Assembly: GCA_019244185.1 (NCBI GenBank)
Contig: JAFATB010000008.1
Coordinates: 1 to 53,190 of the forward strand
Reading direction: 5' to 3'
DNA: 53,190 nt
DNA from: Acidobacteriota bacterium
Lineage (GTDB): Bacteria; Acidobacteriota; Thermoanaerobaculia; Gp7-AA8
Shown here: piece after piece, positions 16,055 to 23,505 of the stretch
Layout of the letters: each line of letters opens with the position of its first letter
Numbering within the stretch: position 1 is the stretch's first letter
The notes under the pieces: model-generated
Databases searched by the model: none
What the model saw: the letters and a program-made list of their open reading frames with translations, nothing else
What the model was told of the DNA's origin: nothing
Made by a program: the position numbers and the translations under genes

Positions 16055-16336
16055 TCAGCGGTTCGTTTCGATCAAGTCTCGATACTCCGGATGCCGCTCG
16101 ATGTACGACGCGACATATGCACACTGCGGCACGACTTTCCACCCGCGCGCCCGCACGTCATCGAGCGCGTACTTGACGATCTGCGCCGCAATCCCGCGCC
16201 CCGCCAACGCATCCGGAACGACCGTGTGCGTGAAGACGACCAGCTCCGGCCCTTCCATGTCGTACTCCGAAAACGCGACCTGGCCGTCAATGACGGCCTC
16301 GTACCGCGACTCGCTCTCGTTGTTGCGAATGTCCAT
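16055..16336 (-). CDS. small GNAT-type N-acetyltransferase (YjdJ/NATD1-like)
   Basis: A 93-residue single-domain protein. NNESESRYEAVIDGQVAFSEY is followed by VFTHTVVPDALAGRGIAAQIVKYALDDVRARGWKVVPQCAYVASYIERHPEY, the typical mini-GNAT pattern in which GRGIAAQIV is the acetyl-CoA pyrophosphate loop (Q/RxxGxG/A) and PxCxYVxxYIxRHPEY is the C-terminal signature. The substrate is unknown. The start is ATG at 16336, 35 bp downstream (in its own orientation) of the 150-bp palindromic repeat at 16372-16521 that separates it from gluQ. Confidence 0.9.
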   Translation of the reverse strand: MDIRNNESESRYEAVIDGQVAFSEYDMEGPELVVFTHTVVPDALAGRGIAAQIVKYALDDVRARGWKVVPQCAYVASYIERHPEYRDLIETNR

Positions 16337-16371
16337 GCGTGACGCGATCGCAGGAAACAGGCCACGACCGG

Positions 16372-16521
16372 GAGCGCCTCCGGCGGGCCGGCGCGGCCGG
16401 CTGCGCTAGGGCTCAGCCAGTACGCACGTGCGGCTGCCGTCAACGTCGTTCAGCGCGACCGCACGTGCGTCTAGGCTAGGCCCTTAGCGCTGCCGGCCGG
16501 GCCGGCCCGCCGGAGGCGCTC
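16372..16521 (+). repeat. 150-bp palindromic repeat element, copy A
   Basis: Both ends read GAGCGCCTCCGGCGGGCCGG when each is taken inward, and the two arms stay complementary for about 47 bp with few mismatches. A second inner pair, ACGCACGTGCGG / CCGCACGTGCGT, surrounds a short loop around 16440-16458. The whole element can fold into one long hairpin. A second element of identical length lies at 28885-29034 in inverted orientation. The left part is intergenic; the right arm (16474-16521) is read as the last 16 codons of gluQ. It resembles a REP/BIME or MITE-like intergenic repeat. Confidence 0.88.
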
Positions 16522-17349
16522 TCGTGCTTCTTCGAGCATCACACGGGGATCGTCCGCGGCGACTGCGAGGCCGAGATGATGCAGGGCGATGGCGAGGGAA
16601 TCGCGCACGCGATCAGCGTCGAGCGTTGGGAGCGGCAGAGCCGCGTCGCGTTTGCTGAGTTTCGCGCCGTCGGGATTCGTGACGAGCGGGAGGTGCGCGT
16701 ACGACGGCGTGGGGTAGCCGAGCGCGCGCTGGAGGGCGATCTGGCGGGCGGTGGAGGGGAGGAGATCGGCGCCGCGGACGACTTGCGTCACGCCTTGTTC
16801 GGCGTCGTCGACGACGACGGCGAGTTGATAGGCGAAGAGACCGTCGGCGCGGCGGACCACGAAATCGTCGGCGGTGTCTTCGATCGTGCCGGCGAGTGCA
16901 TCGGTGAATGTGATGACTTCGGAAGTCGCGCGGAAACGGATCGCGCGCGGTGGTTTGTTGGGAGGCAGACCGTTGCGGCAGGTGCCGGGATAGACGGGCT
17001 CCTGGCCGAGCGGTGCGGATGCGGCGCGTTGCAGGTCGGCGCGGGAGCAGGCGCAGTCGAAGACGCGGTGGTGAGCGCGGAGTTGATCGAGCGCGTGTTC
17101 GTAGAGCGCGGTGCGTTGCGACTGATGGACGACCTCGCCGTCCCAGGTGAGGCCGTAGCGGATCAGCGTGGAGAGGATCTCGTCCGCGCTGCCGGCGACG
17201 ACGCGCGGCGTGTCGAGGTCTTCGATGCGCACGAGCCAGCGGCCGTTCGCGGCATGCGCGTGGAGCCACGAGCCGGCGGCGGCGACGAGGCTGCCGAGGT
17301 GCAGGGGGCCGGTGGGAGAGGGCGCGAAGCGGCCGGTGACAGGCGGCAC
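16471..17349 (-). CDS. gluQ: glutamyl-Q tRNA(Asp) synthetase
   Basis: A paralogue of the GluRS catalytic domain that glutamylates queuosine in tRNA(Asp). The class I HIGH-equivalent is [11 protein letters not shown] and the KMSKS-equivalent is AKLSKRD. A zinc-site pattern CACSRADL ... YPGTCR lies in between. The length is 292 residues with no anticodon-binding domain, as expected. The start is GTG at 17349, 3 bp after the merR stop. The last 16 codons (ending AGSAKGLA) lie inside palindromic repeat copy A, so the original C-terminus was replaced or extended by the element. Confidence 0.93.
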   Translation of the reverse strand: MPPVTGRFAPSPTGPLHLGSLVAAAGSWLHAHAANGRWLVRIEDLDTPRVVAGSADEILSTLIRYGLTWDGEVVHQSQRTALYEHALDQLRAHHRVFDCACSRADLQRAASAPLGQEPVYPGTCRNGLPPNKPPRAIRFRATSEVITFTDALAGTIEDTADDFVVRRADGLFAYQLAVVVDDAEQGVTQVVRGADLLPSTARQIALQRALGYPTPSYAHLPLVTNPDGAKLSKRDAALPLPTLDADRVRDSLAIALHHLGLAVAADDPRVMLEEARERLRRAGPAGSAKGLA

Positions 17350-17352
17350 GCC

Positions 17353-18045
17353 TCAAGATAGCGCACGGGCAATGTAGTCGCTGAGCGCGCGATCGGCGCC
17401 GTGGCGTTCGGCGACGGCGGATTCGTTCGCGTAGAGATTGCGCAGCGACTGTTCGATGGCCGCGTCGCCGCCGGTGAACTCGTCGATGAGCGCGCGCCAC
17501 TGCTTTGCGAGCGCGACGACGCGCGGATGCTTCGGATCGGTGCCGCGCGCGAGCTCCTCGCGGACGCGCTGCATGAGTCGCGGCCATTCGCTCTGTGCTT
17601 CGCGCAGACGCGACTCGCCGAGCTGCTCGCGGCGTGCGGCGAGCGCGTCGAGCTGCGGCTTCGAGTAGTACTTTTCGAAGAGCGTCATCGTCTCGATCGT
17701 CTGCAGCAGCTCATCGACGGTCGACGCGCTCGAGGCGAGATGCTCGAGGCGCGCGCAGAGCTCCTGCTGCATCGCGATCTGCTCGCGCAGCCGCGCGACA
17801 TGCATGGCGATCACGCGTTGTGCGTCCGCGCCGCGGAGCATCTCCGCGATCTGTTCGAGCGAGAAGTTCATCTGCCGCAGCGACACGATCTGCTGCAGGC
17901 GCGCGATCTCGTCGCGGCCGTAGAGGCGATGTCCCGACGGCGTGCGATGCGACGGCACGAGCAGGCCGATCGCGTCGTAGTGATGCAGGGTGCGCACGGA
18001 GACGCCGCTGCGTTTCGCGAGGTCGCCGATCTTCAGTTCATCCAT
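17353..18045 (-). CDS. MerR-family regulator with TipAS-like ligand domain
   Basis: A 230-residue one-component regulator. The N-terminal MerR winged helix (KIGDLAKRSGVSVRTLHHYDAIGLL, then GHRLYGRDEIARLQQI) is followed by a coiled coil (about 75-110) and a TipAS-type alpha domain with the hallmark MTLFEKYYSKPQLDALAARREQLG. TipAS domains bind thiopeptides in Streptomyces TipA; in other phyla the ligand is unknown. The ATG overlaps the phyH stop by 8 bp, so it is translated with the hydrolase and dioxygenase genes and may regulate them (inference). Confidence 0.9.
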   Translation of the reverse strand: MDELKIGDLAKRSGVSVRTLHHYDAIGLLVPSHRTPSGHRLYGRDEIARLQQIVSLRQMNFSLEQIAEMLRGADAQRVIAMHVARLREQIAMQQELCARLEHLASSASTVDELLQTIETMTLFEKYYSKPQLDALAARREQLGESRLREAQSEWPRLMQRVREELARGTDPKHPRVVALAKQWRALIDEFTGGDAAIEQSLRNLYANESAVAERHGADRALSDYIARALS

Positions 18046-18631
18046 GGCGCAGGAACTCCGACGCGGCGAACGAGAGCTGCAGCGCGCGCCGCGAACTCGT
18101 GCTGCGGTTGCGCGTGCCGCTGTGCCAGAGATGTCCGTTGAACAGCAGCACCGAGCCGGCCGGCGCGACGACGATCGTCTCGTCGGGATGGCGCGCGTTC
18201 GGATCGGCGAAGTTCTTCGGCACCGCGCCGCGGCGATGCGTCGCGGGCACGATGCGCGTCGCGCCGTTGTCGCGCGTGAAGTCGTCGAGCATCCACAGCG
18301 TCGTCACGATCGCGTACGCGTTGCCCACGCGCGCGGTCCAGTCGGCGTGCAGCCCCTGCTGGCCGAAGCCCGGCCGCGGATCGCGGCCGTGAAAGCCGAA
18401 GACGCCGTACGGCCGCTGGAGGATGTGCGCGACGGCGGACGCGATCTCCGGATGCGCGACGACGCGTTCGAAGACTGCGCCCTGCAGCGGCTCGACGTGA
18501 CGCGTGCCGCTGTCGCTGCGCGGTTTCGCCGCGGCTGCCTCTTCGAACGCCGCGCGCAGCTCCGCGAGCCACGCGCGATCGACGACCTCGCGGAACACGA
18601 CGAAGCCCTGCTCGTCGAGCGCGCGCGTCAC
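18038..18631 (-). CDS. phytanoyl-CoA dioxygenase (PhyH) family protein
   Basis: A 197-residue Fe(II)/2-oxoglutarate oxygenase. The iron facial triad is visible: His and Asp in GLHADWTARVG, and the distal His in FNGHLWHSGTRNRS followed by the Arg that would hold 2-oxoglutarate. The N-terminal FVVFREVVDRAWLAELRAAF is typical of PhyH. The substrate is unknown; family members hydroxylate acyl-CoAs, amino acids or small metabolites. I chose GTG at 18631 because GTGA overlaps the upstream hydrolase stop; GTG at 18637 is an alternative two codons earlier. Confidence 0.86.
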   Translation of the reverse strand: MTRALDEQGFVVFREVVDRAWLAELRAAFEEAAAAKPRSDSGTRHVEPLQGAVFERVVAHPEIASAVAHILQRPYGVFGFHGRDPRPGFGQQGLHADWTARVGNAYAIVTTLWMLDDFTRDNGATRIVPATHRRGAVPKNFADPNARHPDETIVVAPAGSVLLFNGHLWHSGTRNRSTSSRRALQLSFAASEFLRHG

Positions 18632-19500
18632 GTCCACTGCCGGCCCCAACGATCGATCGCGTCCGCGACGCGCGGATCGACGTCGCCTTCCGCCATGAAC
18701 GAGTCGCCGCGTTTGAAGAAATGCTGGATGCCGTCGAACAGCGCGACCGTCGTCGACGCCGCCTCGCGCCGCGCAGCGATCGCCTGCGCGTGATGCGGAC
18801 GCACGGACGTGTCGGCCTCGCCCTGCACGAGCAGCAGCGGCTGCGCGCATTTCGCCGCCTCCGCCGCGGGATCGACCGCATCGACGTCGCGGATGTAGTC
18901 CCACGCGGCGGCGTTCATCGTGCCGAGGAGCTCCGTGCCGCGGATGCCGCAGAGTGCGGCGGGGATCGCCTCGCCGCGGCGCACGTGGTCCATCGCCGCG
19001 TCGAAATTCGCGAGCGCTTCCGGCGCGGGCTCGACTTGTTCGCGCATGATCGAGAGCAGCCCGGTGGACGGTGCGGCGAGGCCGACGACGCCGTCGATCG
19101 CACGCTCCTCCTGGGCGAGAAGAAAGGCTACCACCGCGCCTTCGCTGTGTCCCGCGACGAGCACGCGCGGCGGGTGCGTCGCCTCGCGCAGCATCGCCAG
19201 CGCCACGCGTGCGACGTCGACGCGCGTGCGGAAGCGGCGATGCGAGACAGCCGCGGCCGCGTCGATGACTTCGGTGCCGGTGCCCGGCCCCGGCTTCGCG
19301 TAACGCAGCGACGCCCAGCCGCGCCGCGCGAGCTGTTCCGCGAGTTGCGCGTAGACGCGCGGGTAGAAGTTCCACGACGGGTAATCGCCGTCGGCGTTGC
19401 TGAAGAGCGAGCCGGGCACGAGCAGCACGGCGCCGGCGAGCTCGCCCTCCGGCAGCGTCAGCGCGGCGGGAAAGGTCATTCCTGCGAATGCGACGTTCAT
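18628..19500 (-). CDS. alpha/beta hydrolase (dienelactone hydrolase/S9-like)
   Basis: A 290-residue alpha/beta-fold enzyme. The nucleophile elbow is VAGHSEGAVVAF, the acid is probably in LVQGEADTSVRPHHA, and the catalytic His is in GIQHFFKRGD. GSLFSNADGDYPSWNFYPRVYAQLAEQLARRG resembles the N-terminal region of S9/DLH-type hydrolases. There is no signal peptide, so it is cytoplasmic. It is the first gene of a tight operon with phyH (4-bp overlap), merR and gluQ. The start is ATG at 19500; 63 bp separate it from the divergent secreted-protein gene. Confidence 0.85.
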   Translation of the reverse strand: MNVAFAGMTFPAALTLPEGELAGAVLLVPGSLFSNADGDYPSWNFYPRVYAQLAEQLARRGWASLRYAKPGPGTGTEVIDAAAAVSHRRFRTRVDVARVALAMLREATHPPRVLVAGHSEGAVVAFLLAQEERAIDGVVGLAAPSTGLLSIMREQVEPAPEALANFDAAMDHVRRGEAIPAALCGIRGTELLGTMNAAAWDYIRDVDAVDPAAEAAKCAQPLLLVQGEADTSVRPHHAQAIAARREAASTTVALFDGIQHFFKRGDSFMAEGDVDPRVADAIDRWGRQWT

Positions 19501-19563
19501 CGGCGCAGGCTAAAACCTCACGCAACGTCAGGTGCAAGCGTTTTTCGATATGCTCTGCCGATC

Positions 19564-20565
19564 ATGAAAACGTTCCTCGTCGCTTCGGCGCTCTCGCTCT
19601 GTTCGCTCGCCGCGATCGCCCAGCAGCCGCAGAACCCCAGCGGTGTTCCGGCGCTGCCGAGCGACGCGAACATGGACCTCGTCGCCTCCGACCTGCGCAC
19701 CGTCGCGCGCGTCGCCGGCGTCGCCGAAGACCTCGGCCGCGTGCGGCAGGTGCTGCTCGACATCCTCGACAGCGACATCAAGACGCTGCGCGGCCCGCGC
19801 GAGGACGGCACGTATCAGTGGGCGTCGCTGCAGCGCGAGGAAGGCGGCCGCGTCAGCGACGAGAAGAGCGTCGAGTACGTGTTCTCCGAGAAAGTGCTGC
19901 GCGAGGTGACGCTCACCGGCGCGAACGCGTACCGCGTCGAAGTCTCGGTGCCGAAGAAGCGCGGCACGTTCCAGGCGAACAACTCCGTCTTCGTGCGCAA
20001 CGTCATCGTCGATTCCACGCTCTTCGACGGCCGCACCGTGCATCACGAGATCCCGATCAACGTCTGGGTCGAGCCGGGCGACGCCACCGGCGGTCCGCTG
20101 CCGGAGATCGGCAAGTCGGTCAAAGCGCTCGTCGAGCTCGGCGTCGAGAAGGGCGACAAGCAGGCCGTCGCGAAAGTCTCGCTCGTGCAGGCGAAGCTCG
20201 CCGACGATCCGAACAGTCCGTACTACCCCGCCGTCACGCGCCTCGTCGCGATCCGCGACCTCGCCGCGGCGAAGGAGATCAACCGCGGACAGCTCAAGAA
20301 CGCGGCCGACGAGGCGCTGGTCGCGCTGCCGGGCGAGCTCGAGAAGCGCAACGCGCAGCTCGCGGCGGCGGATGAACAGCGCAAGCAGATGGCCGCGAAC
20401 GGCACGATGCGCGGCTCGATCGCGCTCGGCGACGCCACGCCCGATGTGGTCAACGAGTTGACCGAAATTCAGCGGCTGATGAACGGCACCGTCGCCGAGC
20501 AGGCGGAAGGTCGCGACCGGCTGACAAAGCTGATCGCGGGACTCACTCCGGCTCGCGTGCAGTAA
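19564..20565 (+). CDS. secreted protein of unknown function
   Basis: A 333-residue exported protein. The signal peptide MKTFLVASALSLCSLAAIAQ (cleavage after AQ) is followed by a soluble, mostly charged sequence. An N-terminal helical segment (LRTVARVAGVAEDLGRVRQVLLDILDSDI) precedes a beta-rich part (EVTLTGANAYRVEVSVPKKRG) and a C-terminal Ala/Glu-rich helical region with coiled-coil character (230-320). I do not recognise a family. The start is fixed by the signal peptide. Its last 23 bp overlap the end of the convergent glgP. Confidence 0.75.
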   Translation: MKTFLVASALSLCSLAAIAQQPQNPSGVPALPSDANMDLVASDLRTVARVAGVAEDLGRVRQVLLDILDSDIKTLRGPREDGTYQWASLQREEGGRVSDEKSVEYVFSEKVLREVTLTGANAYRVEVSVPKKRGTFQANNSVFVRNVIVDSTLFDGRTVHHEIPINVWVEPGDATGGPLPEIGKSVKALVELGVEKGDKQAVAKVSLVQAKLADDPNSPYYPAVTRLVAIRDLAAAKEINRGQLKNAADEALVALPGELEKRNAQLAAADEQRKQMAANGTMRGSIALGDATPDVVNELTEIQRLMNGTVAEQAEGRDRLTKLIAGLTPARVQ

Positions 20566-23005
20566 ACGGTGCGGCTTTCCAGATCTCGTCCGCGTACTCC
20601 TTGACGGTACGGTCGCCGGAGAACCAGCCGCTGCGCGCGGTGTTGAGAATCGACATGCGCGTCCAGTCGTCGGCGCGCTGCCACTGCTCGGCGGCGCGCT
20701 GCTGCGTCGCGACGTACGACGCGAAGTCCGCGCAGTGGAAGTAGCGGTCCGCGGTCTTGAGCATGTCCGCCACCGGCTGGAAGATCCCGCCGCTCAGCGT
20801 GCCGATCGTCTCCACGACGCGCGCGAGCACCGGGTCGGCGTTGATCAGCGCGCGCGAGTCGTAGCCGCCCGCGCGCAGCGCCGCGATCTCTTCCGCGGTC
20901 TTGCCGAAGATGAAGAGGTTCTCCTTGCCGACCTGCTCCGCGATCTCGATGTTCGCGCCGTCGAGCGTGCCGATGAGCAGCCCGCCGTTGAGCACCGCTT
21001 TCATGCAGCCGGTGCCCGACGCTTCGGTGCCCGCGGTCGAGATCTGTTCCGAGAGCTCCGTCGCCGGGAACAGCAGCTCCGCGGCGCTGACGTCATAGTT
21101 CGGCACGAAGACCACGTTGAGCTTTCGCGCGACGTTCGGATTCGCGCGCACCATCGCCGCGACCGCATGAATCAGCTGAATGAACAGCTTGGCGATGTAG
21201 TAGCTCGGCGCCGCCTTGCCGCCGAAGATCACCGTGCGCGGCGCGATCGCATCGTCGCCGTCCGCGAGCCGGTGATGCAGCGCGATCACGTGCATCACGT
21301 TCAGCAGCTGCCGCTTGTACTCGTGCATGCGCTTGATCTGGATGTCGAAGAGCGACTCCGGATCGGCGTCGAGCTGATGGCAGAGGCGCAGCCAGCGCAC
21401 GAGCGCTTCCTTCCGCTGCAGCTTCACCGCGCGCCAGCGCTCGCGGAACGACGTGTCGTCGGCGAAGGCCTCGAGCCCGCGCAGCGCCGCAAGATCCGCC
21501 GGCCACGCGTCGGCGATCGCGGAGGTGATCAGCGCGGAGAGCTCGGGATTCGACTGCAGCAGCCAGCGCCGCGGCGTGATGCCGTTCGTCTTGTTGTTGA
21601 ACTTCTTGGGAAAGAACGCGTGGAAGTCGGGAAAGATGCGCGAGGTGAGGATGTCGGTGTGCAGCCGCGCGACGCCGTTCACCGAATGCGAGCCGACGAT
21701 GGCGAGGTTGGCCATGCGCACGCTCTGCGCGCCGTCGTCGATGATGGCCATGCGCTTCAGCTTCGCGTCGTCGCCGGGATGCGCGACCACGATGGCCGCG
21801 CGGAATCTCCGATCGATCTCCTGCACGATCTGCAGATGCCTCGGCAGCAGCTTCCCCATCAGTTCCGTCGACCACGACTCGAGCGCCTCGGGTAAGACAG
21901 TGTGGTTCGTGTACGCGAAGACGCGCTGGCAGAGCCACCACGCCGTGTCCCAGTCGATCGCGTGCTCGTCGACGAGAACGCGCATCGTCTCCGGGATCGC
22001 GATCGACGGATGCGTGTCGTTGAGCTGGATGGCGACCTTGTCGGGCAGCTCCTGCCATTGCCGCTCCGGCTGTTTGCGGAAGCGGCGGATGACGTCCTGA
22101 ATCGTCGCGGAGGTGAAGAAGTACTGCTGCTTGAGTCGCAGCTCGCGTCCGGCGTAGACGTCGTCCTTCGGATAGAGAACCTTCGAGATGTTCTCGCTGC
22201 TGGTCTTGTCCTGCACGGCGTCGATGTATGCGCCGGCGTTGAATTTATCGAGGTCGAACTCGCGGCTCGACTTGGCGGCCCAGAGCCGCAGTGTGTTGAC
22301 GATGTCGTTGTGGTAGCCGGGGATGGCCACGTCGTAGGCCATCGCGTAGACGGTCTCCGCGTCGACCCAGCGCATGCGGCTGCGACCCTGCTCGTCGGTG
22401 TACGACTCGACGCGGCCGTAGAACTTCACCGGAAAGAGCACGTCGGGACGCGCGACTTCCCACGGGTTGCCGTAGCGCAGCCAGTTGTCGGGCGCTTCGA
22501 ACTGCTGCCCGTCGCGGATGCGCTGGCGGAAGATGCCGTACTCGTAGCGGATGCCGTAACCGTAGAACGGCAGCGCGAGCGTCGACGCGGAATCGAGAAA
22601 GCACGCAGCGAGACGGCCGAGTCCTCCGTTGCCGAGTCCTGCGTCGCTCTCGCGTTCCGCCAGCGAATCGAGACGGAAGCCGAGCCGGTCCATCGCCTCG
22701 ACGAAGTCGCGCTTCGCGCCGAGGCTGATCATGTTCGAGACGAGGAGACGCCCGAGGAGAAACTCGAGCGAGAGGTAGTAAACGCGCTTCACGTCGTCGC
22801 GGTAGTACGCGTCCTGCGTTTTGAACCAGCGGTCCATGAGGCGGTCGCGCGTCGCGTACGCGAGCGCCTGAAACGCGTTCTCGTCGGTGGCGTTGAACTC
22901 GTCGCGCGCGACCGAGTACATCATCCGGTGCGCGAACGCGTCGATGATCGACGCCGGATCGAGTCCGCCGGGTTTCGGCTTCGGAATCGTGCGCTCGTTT
23001 CTCAT
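20543..23005 (-). CDS. glgP: glycogen/starch/alpha-glucan phosphorylase
   Basis: A GT35 PLP-dependent phosphorylase releasing glucose-1-phosphate from alpha-glucans. Signatures are GLGNGGLGRLAACFLDS, the active-site loop QLNDTHPSIAIPE, NGITPRRWL, IQIKRMHEYKRQLLN, and the PLP-lysine segment EASGTGCMK (Lys near residue 669) followed by LLIGTLDGANIEI. It has 820 residues, the typical length for the maltodextrin/glycogen class. The ATG overlaps the stop of the upstream GNAT by 4 bp. The 3' end overlaps a convergent gene by 23 bp. Confidence 0.96.
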   Translation of the reverse strand: MRNERTIPKPKPGGLDPASIIDAFAHRMMYSVARDEFNATDENAFQALAYATRDRLMDRWFKTQDAYYRDDVKRVYYLSLEFLLGRLLVSNMISLGAKRDFVEAMDRLGFRLDSLAERESDAGLGNGGLGRLAACFLDSASTLALPFYGYGIRYEYGIFRQRIRDGQQFEAPDNWLRYGNPWEVARPDVLFPVKFYGRVESYTDEQGRSRMRWVDAETVYAMAYDVAIPGYHNDIVNTLRLWAAKSSREFDLDKFNAGAYIDAVQDKTSSENISKVLYPKDDVYAGRELRLKQQYFFTSATIQDVIRRFRKQPERQWQELPDKVAIQLNDTHPSIAIPETMRVLVDEHAIDWDTAWWLCQRVFAYTNHTVLPEALESWSTELMGKLLPRHLQIVQEIDRRFRAAIVVAHPGDDAKLKRMAIIDDGAQSVRMANLAIVGSHSVNGVARLHTDILTSRIFPDFHAFFPKKFNNKTNGITPRRWLLQSNPELSALITSAIADAWPADLAALRGLEAFADDTSFRERWRAVKLQRKEALVRWLRLCHQLDADPESLFDIQIKRMHEYKRQLLNVMHVIALHHRLADGDDAIAPRTVIFGGKAAPSYYIAKLFIQLIHAVAAMVRANPNVARKLNVVFVPNYDVSAAELLFPATELSEQISTAGTEASGTGCMKAVLNGGLLIGTLDGANIEIAEQVGKENLFIFGKTAEEIAALRAGGYDSRALINADPVLARVVETIGTLSGGIFQPVADMLKTADRYFHCADFASYVATQQRAAEQWQRADDWTRMSILNTARSGWFSGDRTVKEYADEIWKAAPFTAREPE

Positions 23006-23505
23006 CGGGTGATCCCGTACACGAGCGAACGATATCCCGCGACCTCCACTTCTCCTTCGACCGTTTCACCGATGCGCTCGGCCACGCGGATCGACGCGAC
23101 GTTCGCGGGATCGATGAGACTGATGACGTGGTCGCGTCCCATCTCGTCGAACGCGTAGTCGAGACAACGCCGCGCCGCTTCCGTCGCGTAGCCTTTGCCC
23201 CAGAAGTTGCGGCCGAGCGTCCAGCCGAGCTCGAACGCCGGCCAGCCGTCGGGGTAGTAGAAGCCGACGCGCCCGACGAGATGTCCGCTGCTTTTCTCGA
23301 ACACGCCCCACATGCCGTAGCCGCGCAGCACCCAGTGGCCCGCGATCATGGCCATGTGCCGCCACGCGTCGTACCGCGAGAGTTGCGCGCGCACGGTGAA
23401 CCGCGTGACCTCGGAATCGACGTGAATCGCCGCGTATTCGTCGAAGTCCTCCGCCTGCAGCATGCGCAGGCGGAGGCGATCGGTTTCGAGAACGGGCGCG
23501 TTCAG
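23002..23505 (-). CDS. RimJ/RimL-type GNAT N-acetyltransferase
   Basis: A GNAT of about 167 residues. LETDRLRLRMLQAEDFDEYAAIH is the usual first strand and helix of RimJ-type enzymes. ELGWTLGRNFWGKGYATEAARRCLDYAF holds the acetyl-CoA loop (GKGYAT), and SLIDPANVASIRVAERIG is the conserved C-terminal segment. The start is unusual. The family N-terminus requires initiation at or before the LETDRL segment, but the only candidate is CTG at 23505, which overlaps the TonB-receptor stop as CTGA. The first ATG (23463) would remove strand beta-1. It may acetylate a protein N-terminus or a small molecule; the target is unknown. Confidence 0.85.
   Translation of the reverse strand: MNAPVLETDRLRLRMLQAEDFDEYAAIHVDSEVTRFTVRAQLSRYDAWRHMAMIAGHWVLRGYGMWGVFEKSSGHLVGRVGFYYPDGWPAFELGWTLGRNFWGKGYATEAARRCLDYAFDEMGRDHVISLIDPANVASIRVAERIGETVEGEVEVAGYRSLVYGITR

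Noticed and set aside
16372..16521. Insertion sequence or transposase remnant
   Set aside because: The 150-bp element is entirely palindromic with no coding potential for a transposase and no clear target-site duplication.
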